From assembly GCF_001426375.1 (NCBI RefSeq), contig NZ_LMEO01000012.1, positions 319,362-383,361 of the forward strand: a DNA stretch of 64,000 nt, written 5' to 3'. The position numbers and the translations under genes are program-made. This document shows, in pieces, positions 25,683 through 34,399 of this stretch (the first letter of the stretch is position 1; each line of letters opens with the position of its first letter). Source of the DNA: Paenibacillus sp. Root444D2 (GTDB taxonomy: Bacteria > Bacillota > Bacilli > Paenibacillales > NBRC-103111). The notes below the pieces were generated by a model. It was not told the DNA's origin. It searched no databases and saw only the letters and a list, made by a program, of their open reading frames with translations.

Positions 25683-27463
25683 TGTTCACTTTGATTCAAA
25701 CGATACGAAAATGGCTGTACAACGCGAAATTAAGGCATAAAATCATGGTTACTTATTTGCTGCTGATCATGATTCCACTTGGCTTCTATCAATTCATTGC
25801 ATCGGATAAAATGTCAGCCATCATCATTAATCATGTGACGTATTCGGCCAAGCAAGGCTTCGACCAGACCTATTCGTTCCTCAGCTACCGCGTACAGCGA
25901 ATAGCGGAAACGACGAATATTCTGGTTTCGAATACAACCATTTCTGACATTTTAATGGATACGAGTATCACGCAAAATATTAATCGTGAGCTGCAGGATT
26001 ACAGCAATCTCAAGCAGCTCCTCCGATCTATGCAGGACAGTCTTGATATTTCTCGGGTCATTCTGTATGTGCCGAAGGCGTTTATTTTTTCCAACGAATC
26101 GGAGAATTTCCTCCCTCTCGAACAGACCGCTGACAGTCCTTGCTTCGACCGGTTAAACGAACTGCATGCCAAATATTTATGGTGCTCGCCGCCGGAATTA
26201 GGTACTCATGCTACCCATGATAACTCCTACCTCTATGTGGTTAGGAGCATTCTGGATCCCAATAATTATTCGGTACCCATCGGCCAGCTGCGGGTGGATG
26301 TACAGGCGGAGACACTGCGCTCCATGCTAAAAAAAGCCAACGTGGTGAAGAAAAGCGCCACCTTCTTAGTCGACCAGAACCATCAGATCGTGCTTGCATC
26401 TGAACCTCTCACTCTTACCGACTTTACCCTGCCGGATATGGCCAGCGACGCAGTTACGATGAATTGGCAAAGCAACAATAACTACTATTTGTACCGACAG
26501 CTTCCATCGAATTGGGGTATGGTGACAGTCATTCCGCTGGATGAAGTCGTTCAGCAGAGCCATGAGCTTCGCAATGACTTGCTAGTTATTTTGCTTATTG
26601 TCAGCAGTCTTGCCTACCTGTTAGCCTATCTGCTCTCCTTCTCGGTCACACGGCGCATTTCACAATTGACAAGCCGTTTGCGTGATGTACAGAAAGGCAA
26701 TCTAATCGCACTTGCTCAAACGCAAGGAAAAGATGAAATTGGAGAGCTGATTCAGACCTATAACTACATGATTGAACAAATTAGTTCGATGAATAAAGAG
26801 CATTACCGATTAGGACAAGAAGTGAAAAACGCGGAGTTGAAAGCACTCCAGTCGCAAATTAATCCTCACTTCCTGTATAATACGCTCGACCTCATTAACT
26901 GGATGGCTGACAGCGGTCTTAACACGGACATCAAAAAGGTCGTTAAAGCGTTAGCCCGCTTCTACAAAGTCAGCTTAAGCAGCGGGAAAGATATTATTTC
27001 GCTCCGCGAAGAATTAAAGCATGTTTCTTTTTACGTACAGATTCAAAATATCCGATTTGAAAATAAGATTGATTTTCAGATCCATGTGCCGGAGGAGCTG
27101 TTAGATAACGCGATTCCGAAGATTACTCTTCAGCCCATCGTAGAAAATGCGATTCTGCACGGTATTCTTGGACGTACTCACCGTGAAGGTACGATTACGA
27201 TTAGTGGCACGAGGGTGAATGACAACATTCACCTGATCATCAAGGACGACGGTGTCGGCATGCGTGCCACCCAGGTTGAAGACATTATGACGGGTACGAG
27301 CCGCAGCAAAATCAGCGGCAGCGGATACGGCGTCAAAAACGTCATCGAGCGCATTCGCCATTATTTCGGCGAGCCAGCGAATTTGACGTATCGCAGCGTA
27401 CCCAGCGAGGGGACGGAAGTGGAGATTACGATTCCGGTAACAACGGGATCAGAGATCCCATGA
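25679..27463 (+). CDS. YesM-type sensor histidine kinase
   Basis: Sensor kinase of 594 residues: membrane helix at about 25-42, extracellular sensor domain, second helix (about 300-325), HAMP (VTRRISQLTSRLRDVQKG), histidine box SQINPHFLYNTLDLINWM with the phosphorylated His near residue 397, then ATPase motifs NAILHGI, DDGVGMR and GSGYGVKNV. I start it at ATG 25679, whose ATGA overlaps the stop of the response regulator; other ATGs at 25670 and 25682 are possible. The stop codon's final A is the first base of a 20-bp terminator stem. Confidence 0.92.
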   Translation: MMFTLIQTIRKWLYNAKLRHKIMVTYLLLIMIPLGFYQFIASDKMSAIIINHVTYSAKQGFDQTYSFLSYRVQRIAETTNILVSNTTISDILMDTSITQNINRELQDYSNLKQLLRSMQDSLDISRVILYVPKAFIFSNESENFLPLEQTADSPCFDRLNELHAKYLWCSPPELGTHATHDNSYLYVVRSILDPNNYSVPIGQLRVDVQAETLRSMLKKANVVKKSATFLVDQNHQIVLASEPLTLTDFTLPDMASDAVTMNWQSNNNYYLYRQLPSNWGMVTVIPLDEVVQQSHELRNDLLVILLIVSSLAYLLAYLLSFSVTRRISQLTSRLRDVQKGNLIALAQTQGKDEIGELIQTYNYMIEQISSMNKEHYRLGQEVKNAELKALQSQINPHFLYNTLDLINWMADSGLNTDIKKVVKALARFYKVSLSSGKDIISLREELKHVSFYVQIQNIRFENKIDFQIHVPEELLDNAIPKITLQPIVENAILHGILGRTHREGTITISGTRVNDNIHLIIKDDGVGMRATQVEDIMTGTSRSKISGSGYGVKNVIERIRHYFGEPANLTYRSVPSEGTEVEITIPVTTGSEIP

Positions 27464-27511
27464 TAGAAGAAGAGCCATGGAAGCTGCTGCTTTCCATGGC
27501 TCTTCTTCTAT
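27463..27511. terminator. Perfect 20-bp bidirectional terminator
   Basis: Arms at 27463-27482 and 27492-27511 are perfectly complementary (20 bp; GAAGAAGAGCCATGG and its complement at the core) around a nine-base GCTGCTGCT loop. The structure begins at the last base of the kinase stop codon and ends one base before the rhaM stop region, so both convergent genes share it. Confidence 0.92.
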
Positions 27512-27838
27512 CTATTTCAAATAAAACACTTCACGCATCGGTTGGATTGGCACCGCTTCGCGGAAGTCGAAGGATCCGACGACCATCTTCGAAGTAATTG
27601 CATTCCATCGATTACAAGCTTCGCTTTCTGCTAAATAAGCGAAAGCAGCCTCTACATCATCGCACAAGAAGCAATAAAAAAATTGTGCGCCATTTTGAAA
27701 GATCGAGTAATCCCTAATCCCGGCTTTCGTGTGTTCTTCCATAATTTCCGGCCATGGAGCCAGATGCATAGTCACGTATTCCTCTAAATCTTCTTCACGT
27801 ATAGTCCATGTCCAAGCGAATTTCCCACTACTCGTCAT
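27512..27838 (-). CDS. rhaM: L-rhamnose mutarotase
   Basis: Interconverts alpha and beta anomers of L-rhamnose. The 108-residue ferredoxin-like protein carries the family pattern: FAWTWTIREEDLEEYVTMH near the N-terminus with the active-site region YVTMHLAPWPEI, the central GIRDYSIFQNGAQFFYCF, and ACNRWNAITSKM. The ATG at 27838 follows GGGTGA; an earlier in-frame ATG adds eight residues. A lone mutarotase without rhaABD suggests that rhamnose is released here from oligosaccharides and catabolised by enzymes elsewhere. It is convergent with the kinase of the second importer system. Confidence 0.88.
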   Translation of the reverse strand: MTSSGKFAWTWTIREEDLEEYVTMHLAPWPEIMEEHTKAGIRDYSIFQNGAQFFYCFLCDDVEAAFAYLAESEACNRWNAITSKMVVGSFDFREAVPIQPMREVFYLK

Positions 27839-27931
27839 ACGGTCACCCTTTCCCATTAACATTCAATCAATTGTACTTTACCGCGACAGCATCCTCCCGT
27901 CAATAAATTCATCGTCCAAGCTTTTATGCAG

Positions 27932-27967
27932 AAAAAGACGACAACCAATTAGGGCTGCCGTCTCTTT
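27932..27967 (-). terminator. Terminator after the MFS transporter gene
   Basis: On the minus strand AGACGGCAGCC and GGTTGTCGTCT pair (two G-T wobbles) around CTAATT and are followed by TTTTTC. It lies 15 bases after the stop. Confidence 0.8.
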
Positions 27968-27981
27968 TTGCACCGTTTTTA

Positions 27982-29157
27982 TTATTCAATTTTACGTGAT
28001 GCGCCAATAAACCAAACGATAAAAGCGTAGCACAGGAGTGCAATAAAGCCATAGCCGCCGAACACGTCATACTTTGAAGCGAAGTAGCCGAAACCAAGAC
28101 CTGTGAGAGTGTGCACGAGATTCTCACCTAACGACTGGAAAGAATCGATTGTTGCCCGCATAGAGGAATTGATCCGGTGATGCAAGTAACCGCTTGCGAT
28201 CGGCTCCATCACGCCAGAGAACAAACAAATGAAGAGCATCGCTGTGAGGCCTATGATATCCTTACTTATGGCAACATAGGTGAAGCCGACGGCGAATACA
28301 ACCATAATTATGAAAATCAGCGCTCTATAGCTGAAGCAACGTAACAGTACGTGTGCAATCAAATTGCCAGGGAGCTGCAGCAGCATGATCGCGGCGGATA
28401 ACACGCCGAAGTATACAACCGGCATTCCCAATCTGCTCACGTATAACTGCCAGAATTCTTCGATGTAGCCCATGGCAGCACCTGTCACCATGGCTGAAAG
28501 CATCACAAGAGTGACACTTGGATTCGTTCGAAAAAAACGCAGAGACACAGCGACATATGTCTTAAAAGGAATAACTTCCTCGTCAGAAGTGCTGTCTTCT
28601 GCAGCAGGCTCAATCAATAGCAATGAGAGGACTAGAGCGATTATAGTACTCCCGAGTGATATCCAATAGTTCAGCTCAAAGCCGTATTTACTTGCGAGGA
28701 AGCTTCCGCACAAGGCGGCGAGTATCGCGGATACGAAGTCGCAGGCATTCAATCTGCCAAGTTGCTTTTCGAACGAAGAGGCCTTCCCCTGCAGCTTTAA
28801 TGAATCATATAGCAAGGCATTTTCTGAGCCGCTGCTAGCTGATCTACTCACGCCCGCCAAGAAAACGACCAGAACAAAGTGCCAGAATTCCGTCGCAAAT
28901 AGCAAAATCAAAAACTCACTGCACGCCAAGAGGGCGCTTAGTACTAGCATCCTTTTTCGGCCCCACTTGTCGGCCATAATGCCAGTCGGAATCTCCAGAA
29001 GGACGATTGTCAGGGCGTATATAATTTCGGTATACACGACCATCTGAATGGTCATACCCCGCTCTTCCCAGAAAAGCCTCTCTATGACGTAGGCTGGGAT
29101 AAGGCTGGAAAAGAAGCGGAGCACATATAGTTTGGGAAGATTGGCTGAATAGTCCAT
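27982..29157 (-). CDS. MFS efflux-type transporter
   Basis: Major facilitator of 391 residues with about twelve predicted membrane spans. The cytoplasmic loop between helices 2 and 3 has the MFS signature GIMADKWGRKRMLVL. The charged central loop (EPAAEDSTSDEEVI) separates the two halves. The size and signature fit drug-efflux or small-molecule exporters; the substrate cannot be read from sequence. The SD AGGAG is seven bases before the ATG but can be masked by an upstream hairpin, and a nine-codon leader frame precedes it, an arrangement typical of antibiotic-inducible genes. Confidence 0.88.
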   Translation of the reverse strand: MDYSANLPKLYVLRFFSSLIPAYVIERLFWEERGMTIQMVVYTEIIYALTIVLLEIPTGIMADKWGRKRMLVLSALLACSEFLILLFATEFWHFVLVVFLAGVSRSASSGSENALLYDSLKLQGKASSFEKQLGRLNACDFVSAILAALCGSFLASKYGFELNYWISLGSTIIALVLSLLLIEPAAEDSTSDEEVIPFKTYVAVSLRFFRTNPSVTLVMLSAMVTGAAMGYIEEFWQLYVSRLGMPVVYFGVLSAAIMLLQLPGNLIAHVLLRCFSYRALIFIIMVVFAVGFTYVAISKDIIGLTAMLFICLFSGVMEPIASGYLHHRINSSMRATIDSFQSLGENLVHTLTGLGFGYFASKYDVFGGYGFIALLCYAFIVWFIGASRKIE

Positions 29158-29164
29158 GAAGGAG

Positions 29165-29212
29165 CTCCTCTCCTAAATCTGATTGGCTAATTAGGCTCAA
29201 TCAAATCAGGAG
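29165..29212 (-). promoter_or_regulatory. SD-sequestering hairpin of the MFS gene
   Basis: On the minus strand CTCCT...TGATTG (29212-29198) can pair with CAATCA...AGGAG (29185-29170), which hides the AGGAG ahead of the MFS start codon. No T tract follows, so control would act on translation. Confidence 0.55.
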
Positions 29213-29240
29213 GCGCTCGGGGTGGACTAGCGATTACGTC

Positions 29241-29270
29241 TTAGCAGGGAGGTCGTGCGAAAGCTATCAT
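29241..29270 (-). CDS. Nine-residue leader peptide upstream of the MFS transporter
   Basis: Frame ATG to TAA encoding MIAFARPPC. AAAGGAG lies ten bases upstream of the ATG, about 16 bases into the predicted transcript. The frame ends about 30 bases before the hairpin that can mask the transporter's SD. Short leader frames with strong ribosome sites ahead of resistance genes act as drug-sensing attenuators through ribosome stalling. The ARPPC end, with two adjacent prolines, would be a reasonable stall site. Function inferred from architecture alone. Confidence 0.55.
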   Translation of the reverse strand: MIAFARPPC

Positions 29271-29309
29271 AATAGGGTCTCTCCTTTCATTCAGATTGTG
29301 GTTATCATC

Positions 29310-29338
29310 ATCATAAGTTGCGAAGCATGGCGAGTCAA
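29310..29338 (-). promoter_or_regulatory. Promoter of the MFS transporter transcript
   Basis: On the minus strand TTGACT (29338-29333), a 17-base spacer and TATGAT (29315-29310), close to the main sigma-factor consensus. Transcription would begin near 29303, giving a leader of about 145 bases. Confidence 0.8.
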
Positions 29339-29343
29339 TGTGA

Positions 29344-30003
29344 TTATTTGAGCTTCTTTTCAATGCCTTTTAACGGATTATCATCCGTAGGATGACCGTG
29401 TAGATACCAGGCAAGTATGCCCATTGAAATAACCGCTCCGGCTAATCCAAGTCCCATGTCTTTTTGAGTATCAAAAACATCACCTTGCAGCCCGACATAT
29501 TCCTCCCCATGTTGCCCGGCTACAAAAGCAGCCACCATCTCTATAATTTCGAAGCAGGCGCTGCAGCTGAAAACGACTGCCGTGGGAATGCCAAATGACC
29601 AAAATCCACGCTGCGCGGCGGCCCGGGTTAGCAATTCACGGAACGGATATGCCCAGAGCAACCCGAATGTGAAATGAACGACCCGATCGTAGTAGCTTCT
29701 CTGGGAATGAAACGAAGCCTTCAGCCACTTGTCAAACGGTGTTCCCTGATAGGTATAATGGGCCCCATAAGTATGTAAGCAAAGAAAAATAAACATGAGT
29801 AAATAGGAAGCATTAGAGAACCGGAAAACTTTATAAGTAAAAGCGAGAACAAGCACGACGATAACGGGAAGTATGCTCTCCATCAACCATTGTATCCGGT
29901 CAGTGGGTGCGATGGCCGTGAATCCCCAATACACAGCAAATACGAAGATCATCAAGTGCAAAGGCCAATTGCGGGAAAACGGTATGTTCAGGTTCGTCAA
30001 CAT
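29344..30003 (-). CDS. DUF2238 membrane protein (YjdF-like)
   Basis: Integral membrane protein of 219 residues with six or so predicted spans. The family pattern is clear: MIFVFAVYWGFTAIAPTDR near the start, YDRVVHFTFGLLWAYPFREL in the middle, and ACFEIIEM then QGDVFDTQKDMGLGLAGA towards the end, with conserved acidic and His residues inside the membrane. Function unknown. Single gene; its 3' end abuts the promoter of the downstream MFS transcript, with only a few bases between them. Confidence 0.85.
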   Translation of the reverse strand: MLTNLNIPFSRNWPLHLMIFVFAVYWGFTAIAPTDRIQWLMESILPVIVVLVLAFTYKVFRFSNASYLLMFIFLCLHTYGAHYTYQGTPFDKWLKASFHSQRSYYDRVVHFTFGLLWAYPFRELLTRAAAQRGFWSFGIPTAVVFSCSACFEIIEMVAAFVAGQHGEEYVGLQGDVFDTQKDMGLGLAGAVISMGILAWYLHGHPTDDNPLKGIEKKLK

Positions 30004-30127
30004 GTTCGTCCGTTCCTTACAGATGGGATGCCAGTCATGTAAAAGTCAACCTTTCTTCCGCCTTGTTTTTACTGGATATAACAAAATCCCGTTAGCCATT
30101 TCGGCCAATGGGAGATTTATCAATACA

Positions 30128-30286
30128 TTAGTCTTCTGGTGTACGATCCAAGTATAAACGAGTCACTGAAGTAACATCGCCCTTTTCAATATCTTCTTCC
30201 GTTGCTTTTTTTTCAAGAGGATCATGCATGTTCATACCCGGTGCAATTGTCGGCTCGTTATGATTGGATTGGGACTTGTCTTCCAA
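30128..30286 (-). CDS. Small acidic hypothetical protein (52 aa)
   Basis: A 52-residue frame with a TTG start at 30286 behind an excellent site (GGAGGTGATC, eight bases from GGAGG to the start). The protein is acidic and hydrophilic; it opens MEDKSQSNHNEPTIAPGM and continues with a HDPLEKKATEEDIEKGD segment. There is no membrane span or signal. I believe similar short proteins are common in Paenibacillus, but I cannot name the family with certainty. It is too short and uses too rare a start to be found easily, but the ribosome site and codon use make it credible. The surrounding 30.0-30.45 kb holds no other gene. Confidence 0.65.
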   Translation of the reverse strand: MEDKSQSNHNEPTIAPGMNMHDPLEKKATEEDIEKGDVTSVTRLYLDRTPED

Positions 30287-30453
30287 ATTGATCACCTCCA
30301 TCAACCATAGTTTGGATAAATATGCTGATTCTATACTTGGACGGCAAATTCTTTATAGAATTACTTAACCTTTCATACGCGGAACGTCGATGCATTATTT
30401 CGGGAAATCTGCGCTTCATTATCATTAACTTCAACTGTTTTCCACGGCCTCGT

Positions 30454-31287
30454 TTATGAAGCAATCTCTGCCGTTTCACGGACGAGCGCGTCAAATAGGC
30501 TAATTGCCTTGGACAAATTAGAACACTCAGCCGATAAACAGGCGAAGCCTTCCCGAACACGTAGCTCAAAATCAGTTGGAGCCAATTGAAAACGGCTGCA
30601 CTGAGCTACCGCTCCTTTTTCGTTCAGAAGATAAACCCCATTGCATGCAAACAATACTTGAGCCAAACAACTTACCGTCCGAAAGAGATGACCTGCTGCA
30701 TATGAAACATCCTTGCGGCTCATTGCTTTTTTGGCATTCGATACGGAAAATTCAGCTTCCCACATAAACTTCGAGATTGTTGCTTGCCGAAGGGTAGCCG
30801 GATATGGATCTGTCAACATTTTCATCTCAGCTACTAGGCCATCAGGATCCCAGAGAGGTCGGCAATATGCTGCTTCTCCCATGTAAATGGATGTGCAAAA
30901 TCCATGAGGATGCCCTGGCTGATAATGGATGTCGATCCGCCCTTGGCGGCAATCGTTGATCACGCCAGTTACAATCTCCGTATCGCGGTAGAGGAGGTCC
31001 AATGAATAACCTCCTACCTTTAACCAGCCGCCGCCGTTAATCCATGGTCCCCATCCGCCTAGTGGCGTAATTCGCCCACTGCGACGTTCGTCGTCTATTG
31101 CCGATGCTAATCTATCAAGAGCATCCGTGTCGATCGGGTATCCAGATCGGTAGTAGAGTCCAATGTCAATGTCGGATTCAGGTGTTTCTGTACCACGAGC
31201 CCGAGATCCGCCCAGCACGACTGCCCTGATTCCCTCGACATTACGTAATTGCTCAACAACCGAATCAATTACATCGTTTGCATCCAT
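30454..31287 (-). CDS. Nucleotidyltransferase domain protein
   Basis: Protein of 277 residues with a DNA-polymerase-beta-type nucleotidyltransferase fold. VLGGSRARGTETPESDIDIG contains the GS and D-x-D metal-binding motif. The second half is helical (SNAKKAMSRKDVSYAAGHLFRTV), like the C-terminal domains of aminoglycoside-type nucleotidyltransferases. The ATG at 31287 lies nine bases behind GGAGG; longer in-frame starts exist but lack a site. It follows the GH116 gene by 71 bases. Substrate unknown; antibiotic or small-molecule modification is possible. Confidence 0.8.
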   Translation of the reverse strand: MDANDVIDSVVEQLRNVEGIRAVVLGGSRARGTETPESDIDIGLYYRSGYPIDTDALDRLASAIDDERRSGRITPLGGWGPWINGGGWLKVGGYSLDLLYRDTEIVTGVINDCRQGRIDIHYQPGHPHGFCTSIYMGEAAYCRPLWDPDGLVAEMKMLTDPYPATLRQATISKFMWEAEFSVSNAKKAMSRKDVSYAAGHLFRTVSCLAQVLFACNGVYLLNEKGAVAQCSRFQLAPTDFELRVREGFACLSAECSNLSKAISLFDALVRETAEIAS

Positions 31288-31358
31288 GTTCCATAGCCTC
31301 CGTTCCATATGAAAGCCAGCCCCAGCATGATGAAGGGGCAGCTCTAAACACATGTGTA

Positions 31359-33986
31359 TTAAAACTGTAGGACAAGTATGGTTTGCGGTTCAAGAACTAT
31401 TTTTTCTTTCCATATCAGATTTCCCTCTGCCTGTTCAAAAGAGACGCTTTTCCCGCCAATCATTACGCTCTTCACTTCTCGCCCAACCAACTGGCCACTT
31501 CCAAAGCTGGACAGCTTTAGTTCACCCATCATTACCTCTAACTCCAGCTGCCCATCGTTACTGCGAAACTCGCCCCAACCATCGTTCAAGCTCCAGAAAC
31601 AACGAAAATCATCTGCTTGCCATCTTGGGTTAAAGCCGATATGTCCGCCTACCATATCATATTCGAAACCGCTTAGAGCAAGAAGCAGGCCATAGGACGC
31701 CATGGAACGGGCATAATTGCTGCCGCATTCGAACTCGTTCCATGGGTTGCGGCGCTCTCCATCGTATCGGTCCCGGATAGACTTAACAGCATTCAATCCT
31801 TCCATCACGAGCCCTTCATAAATCATATGGCAAGCAGCTTGATATTCGAACCCATTCATGCATTCGTCTGCATAAGGAACTGGCACGATCGGGCTGTTCT
31901 CATCAGGCCAAGTACAGATCATCAGACCAGACTCGTCATTCAAACCATAGATGCGGCAGGCGTTAGGAAAATCCCGCAAATTCTCAATATAATTATTGTC
32001 ATAAATTGATTGGACCGCTCGTTTCACCTTCACAGGATCAAGGACATATCCGAGACCAACAAGATGAGCAAACCATTGACCAAGTACTTGATCTATGCCG
32101 CAGCCTTCACCAATCTGATATTTATGTTCCCCTGCCTCATCATTCCAGTACACTTCTTCTGCTTCATATTTTTCCAGGACTGATCGGTCTTTGAGATCGA
32201 CCAACTGATGGAAGTACCGGCCATTGAACAGTTGCTCGTTCGTCCAAGCGGACCCTTTTGCGCAAAGCGCGTCGTACTCTGCCGCAATCTCCTGTTCACC
32301 GAGAGCTTCCGCCATTTCTGCTGCCGCCTTCAATGCAGTCAAGTACATACTCGTCAGCCAAGAATTAGGGCCGAACAATTCCATGTCCAGCGTATGATGC
32401 TGACGCCCTTCCATGACACCGTCCTTGTCAGCATCCCATTGGTCCTCGTTTGTAGGATCCCAGGCATATTCGAGAGTTTTGCGAACATTTGGCCATATCG
32501 AGCGCAGCCATTCCGTATCGCCCGAAATTTTCCATTCCCTATAGGATTTAATCACGCCTCCCATCTGACCGTCGGCAGCAGCCCTAAACGTGTTATCAAG
32601 AGTCGTTCGCTCAGCCGGCAGCATGAGGCGGAACGCCATTTTCCCATTCTCAAACTGGGCGTATTTGTACTCGATGTCGCGCATCGAACGGGCAAGAGAA
32701 GGGAACAAGAAAGCTGTCGCCTGCTCGTAATTCCATACATGCGTGCAGGAACCTTCACACGAGCCTTCGTTCGTATGAACGCCCTCGAAACCGTATAGTG
32801 TCCCGTCAGTCAATCGCAGTACAGTAGGGGATTTTAGGATCGAAATATTGCTGCTAATTGCGTCAATCACAGTGTCGGGTAGCGTAGAACGGAAGAGTGT
32901 CTCTTGGAATAAGCGCGTCTCCTTGTTCAATCGATCATAGTGTTCCAAAATGTAATTTGCCGTATCGGTGGAGTCATGGAATAACGTCGAGTAGTAGTTT
33001 TTCCAAGAAGGTAGTCGGCCACTTTCATCCCCACTGCCGGGATTCCAGAAGTTAACGCAATTCGGAAAGTTCCAGGCAAGCACGAACCGGAATTTAGCCT
33101 TCCCACCGGCGACTACAGTACTATGCCCGCTCAGCAGGCCAACATCCTGATGCTTTTCATGCAGCCTTTTCGCATCAAGCTCACGCGGTCCTTCGTAATT
33201 TCGCTCCTGAAAGCGGCCTGGCCGACGGAAATCCTTCCAGAATACGGTCAAGTTATCGAACCATCCACCACGGTACCAATACGATTGGTAGCTGACGTCA
33301 TCATGGTCAGTCATCAACGTCAGATCGCCGAATTCCGCTTCATCCGCTTCATACTGTGTGGAAGACATACGGATTGCACGTCGTCCACCGTATTCCACCG
33401 CTTCATTGACGGCTCCCTGACGAAACGGATTTGACACATTGCCGACCACACTGATCTCCAGCTCATCCGCTGACCGATTAGTCACCTCATATTCGAAAAT
33501 GGCACAAGGTATAGATGAATCCCGATCATTCAGAGGAATGAATGGATTAAAAGCTGTCAGTTTGACCGTGATCGGGTCATCAGCATCGTTGAAGTTCATC
33601 TCTGCGAACGGGAATTGTCCACGGAACGATGTATTCGAAAAGTGCGGAAATCCGGCCATGTTTTCCCGTCTGGGTCCATACCCATAACCCTCGTATTTGC
33701 CTTTCCCTTCTCCTGTGTATGGTGCCTGCATATCCCCATTGAGTACTTTGGTCAGTTTGACCTCACCTTTGCATTCCGCTTTTACGGCAAAGAAAGAGAA
33801 TCCGTTAAAGCTCAGCTTATTGGGCCGGTTGAAAATCTCCCAATCAATCAACCGTCCGTTGCCAGCGAGACCGATACTTCCCGTTCCAATCCCGCCAAGC
33901 GGAAAAGAGATTTGGCTCGTCTTGGCTCCTGTATACATAAAATCTTTGTCCATACGAAACTTTTCGTTTACTAACTTGTTGCTCAT
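31359..33986 (-). CDS. GH116 family glycosidase (GBA2-like)
   Basis: Cytoplasmic retaining beta-glycosidase of 875 residues without a signal peptide. The N-terminal beta-sandwich contains the family signature FPLGGIGTGSIGL. The (alpha/alpha)6 catalytic domain starts near 370. HHTLDMELFGPNSW provides the probable nucleophile E536, and IYGLNDESGLMICTW provides the probable acid/base D684. Known GH116 enzymes act on beta-glucosides, beta-xylosides or glucosylceramide; bacterial ones are mostly beta-glucosidases or xylosidases. It lies 50 bases behind a truncated permease gene and near a LacI gene, so it probably came from a complete sugar-uptake operon. Confidence 0.88.
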   Translation of the reverse strand: MSNKLVNEKFRMDKDFMYTGAKTSQISFPLGGIGTGSIGLAGNGRLIDWEIFNRPNKLSFNGFSFFAVKAECKGEVKLTKVLNGDMQAPYTGEGKGKYEGYGYGPRRENMAGFPHFSNTSFRGQFPFAEMNFNDADDPITVKLTAFNPFIPLNDRDSSIPCAIFEYEVTNRSADELEISVVGNVSNPFRQGAVNEAVEYGGRRAIRMSSTQYEADEAEFGDLTLMTDHDDVSYQSYWYRGGWFDNLTVFWKDFRRPGRFQERNYEGPRELDAKRLHEKHQDVGLLSGHSTVVAGGKAKFRFVLAWNFPNCVNFWNPGSGDESGRLPSWKNYYSTLFHDSTDTANYILEHYDRLNKETRLFQETLFRSTLPDTVIDAISSNISILKSPTVLRLTDGTLYGFEGVHTNEGSCEGSCTHVWNYEQATAFLFPSLARSMRDIEYKYAQFENGKMAFRLMLPAERTTLDNTFRAAADGQMGGVIKSYREWKISGDTEWLRSIWPNVRKTLEYAWDPTNEDQWDADKDGVMEGRQHHTLDMELFGPNSWLTSMYLTALKAAAEMAEALGEQEIAAEYDALCAKGSAWTNEQLFNGRYFHQLVDLKDRSVLEKYEAEEVYWNDEAGEHKYQIGEGCGIDQVLGQWFAHLVGLGYVLDPVKVKRAVQSIYDNNYIENLRDFPNACRIYGLNDESGLMICTWPDENSPIVPVPYADECMNGFEYQAACHMIYEGLVMEGLNAVKSIRDRYDGERRNPWNEFECGSNYARSMASYGLLLALSGFEYDMVGGHIGFNPRWQADDFRCFWSLNDGWGEFRSNDGQLELEVMMGELKLSSFGSGQLVGREVKSVMIGGKSVSFEQAEGNLIWKEKIVLEPQTILVLQF

Positions 33987-34036
33987 TTCTTGACCTCCTT
34001 AAGTTCCTAACTGATTTCATGAATCCTAACAGGCAC

Positions 34037-34375
34037 TCACAGTTTAAGTCCACCTGCCGTAATGCCATCAAGCAAGTATTTTTGTCCGGAAATATAAAAG
34101 AGCAGCGGTACGATAAGCGACAATGTCACCCCTGCCAGGATGGAAGACAAATTCCCCGTCGCGAACGCTCCGGTTAATGCCGTCATACCGATCGGCTGCG
34201 TCATTTTCTCGAAGGAATTCAGAAAAATTAAAGGGCGGAAAAAATCGTTCCAATGCGCGATGAAACTGATGACCGAGGTAACGGCAACCGCCGGAAACGA
34301 CATGGGAAGAATAACTTTAAGGAAAACCCATAATCGGCTAGCACCGTCCATATTAGCGGCTTCGTCATAGGTAGA
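34037..34375 (-). pseudogene. Truncated carbohydrate ABC permease (C-terminal part only)
   Basis: The remaining 104-113 codons begin inside the EAA loop (TYDEAANMDGASRLWVFLKV) and run to a normal LplC/MalG-type end (QKYLLDGITAGGLKL). About 170 N-terminal residues, including the first membrane spans, are missing. Directly upstream is an in-frame TGA (34376-34378) and then the 20-bp palindrome of the LacI control region. With no binding protein or partner permease nearby, this looks like the 3' remnant of a deleted importer. An internal ATG at 34351 could still be translated, but the product would not be functional. Confidence 0.85.
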
Positions 34376-34379
34376 TCAG

Positions 34380-34399
34380 TTCCGTGCACGTGCACGGAA
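34380..34399. promoter_or_regulatory. Perfect 20-bp palindrome, probable LacI operator O1
   Basis: TTCCGTGCACG and its exact complement, centred on a CG step as is usual for LacI-family operators. It lies immediately before the truncated permease and about 300 bases from the lacI-type gene. Confidence 0.75.

Noticed and set aside
29215..29250. Plus-strand GGGGTGGACTAGCG string resembling a T-box element
   Set aside because: It lacks the specifier and antiterminator structure and there is no plus-strand gene behind it; the region is better explained as the minus-strand leader of the MFS gene.
32208..32798. 196-codon open frame antisense to the GH116 gene
   Set aside because: It mirrors a well-supported coding sequence, has no ribosome site and no recognisable motif.
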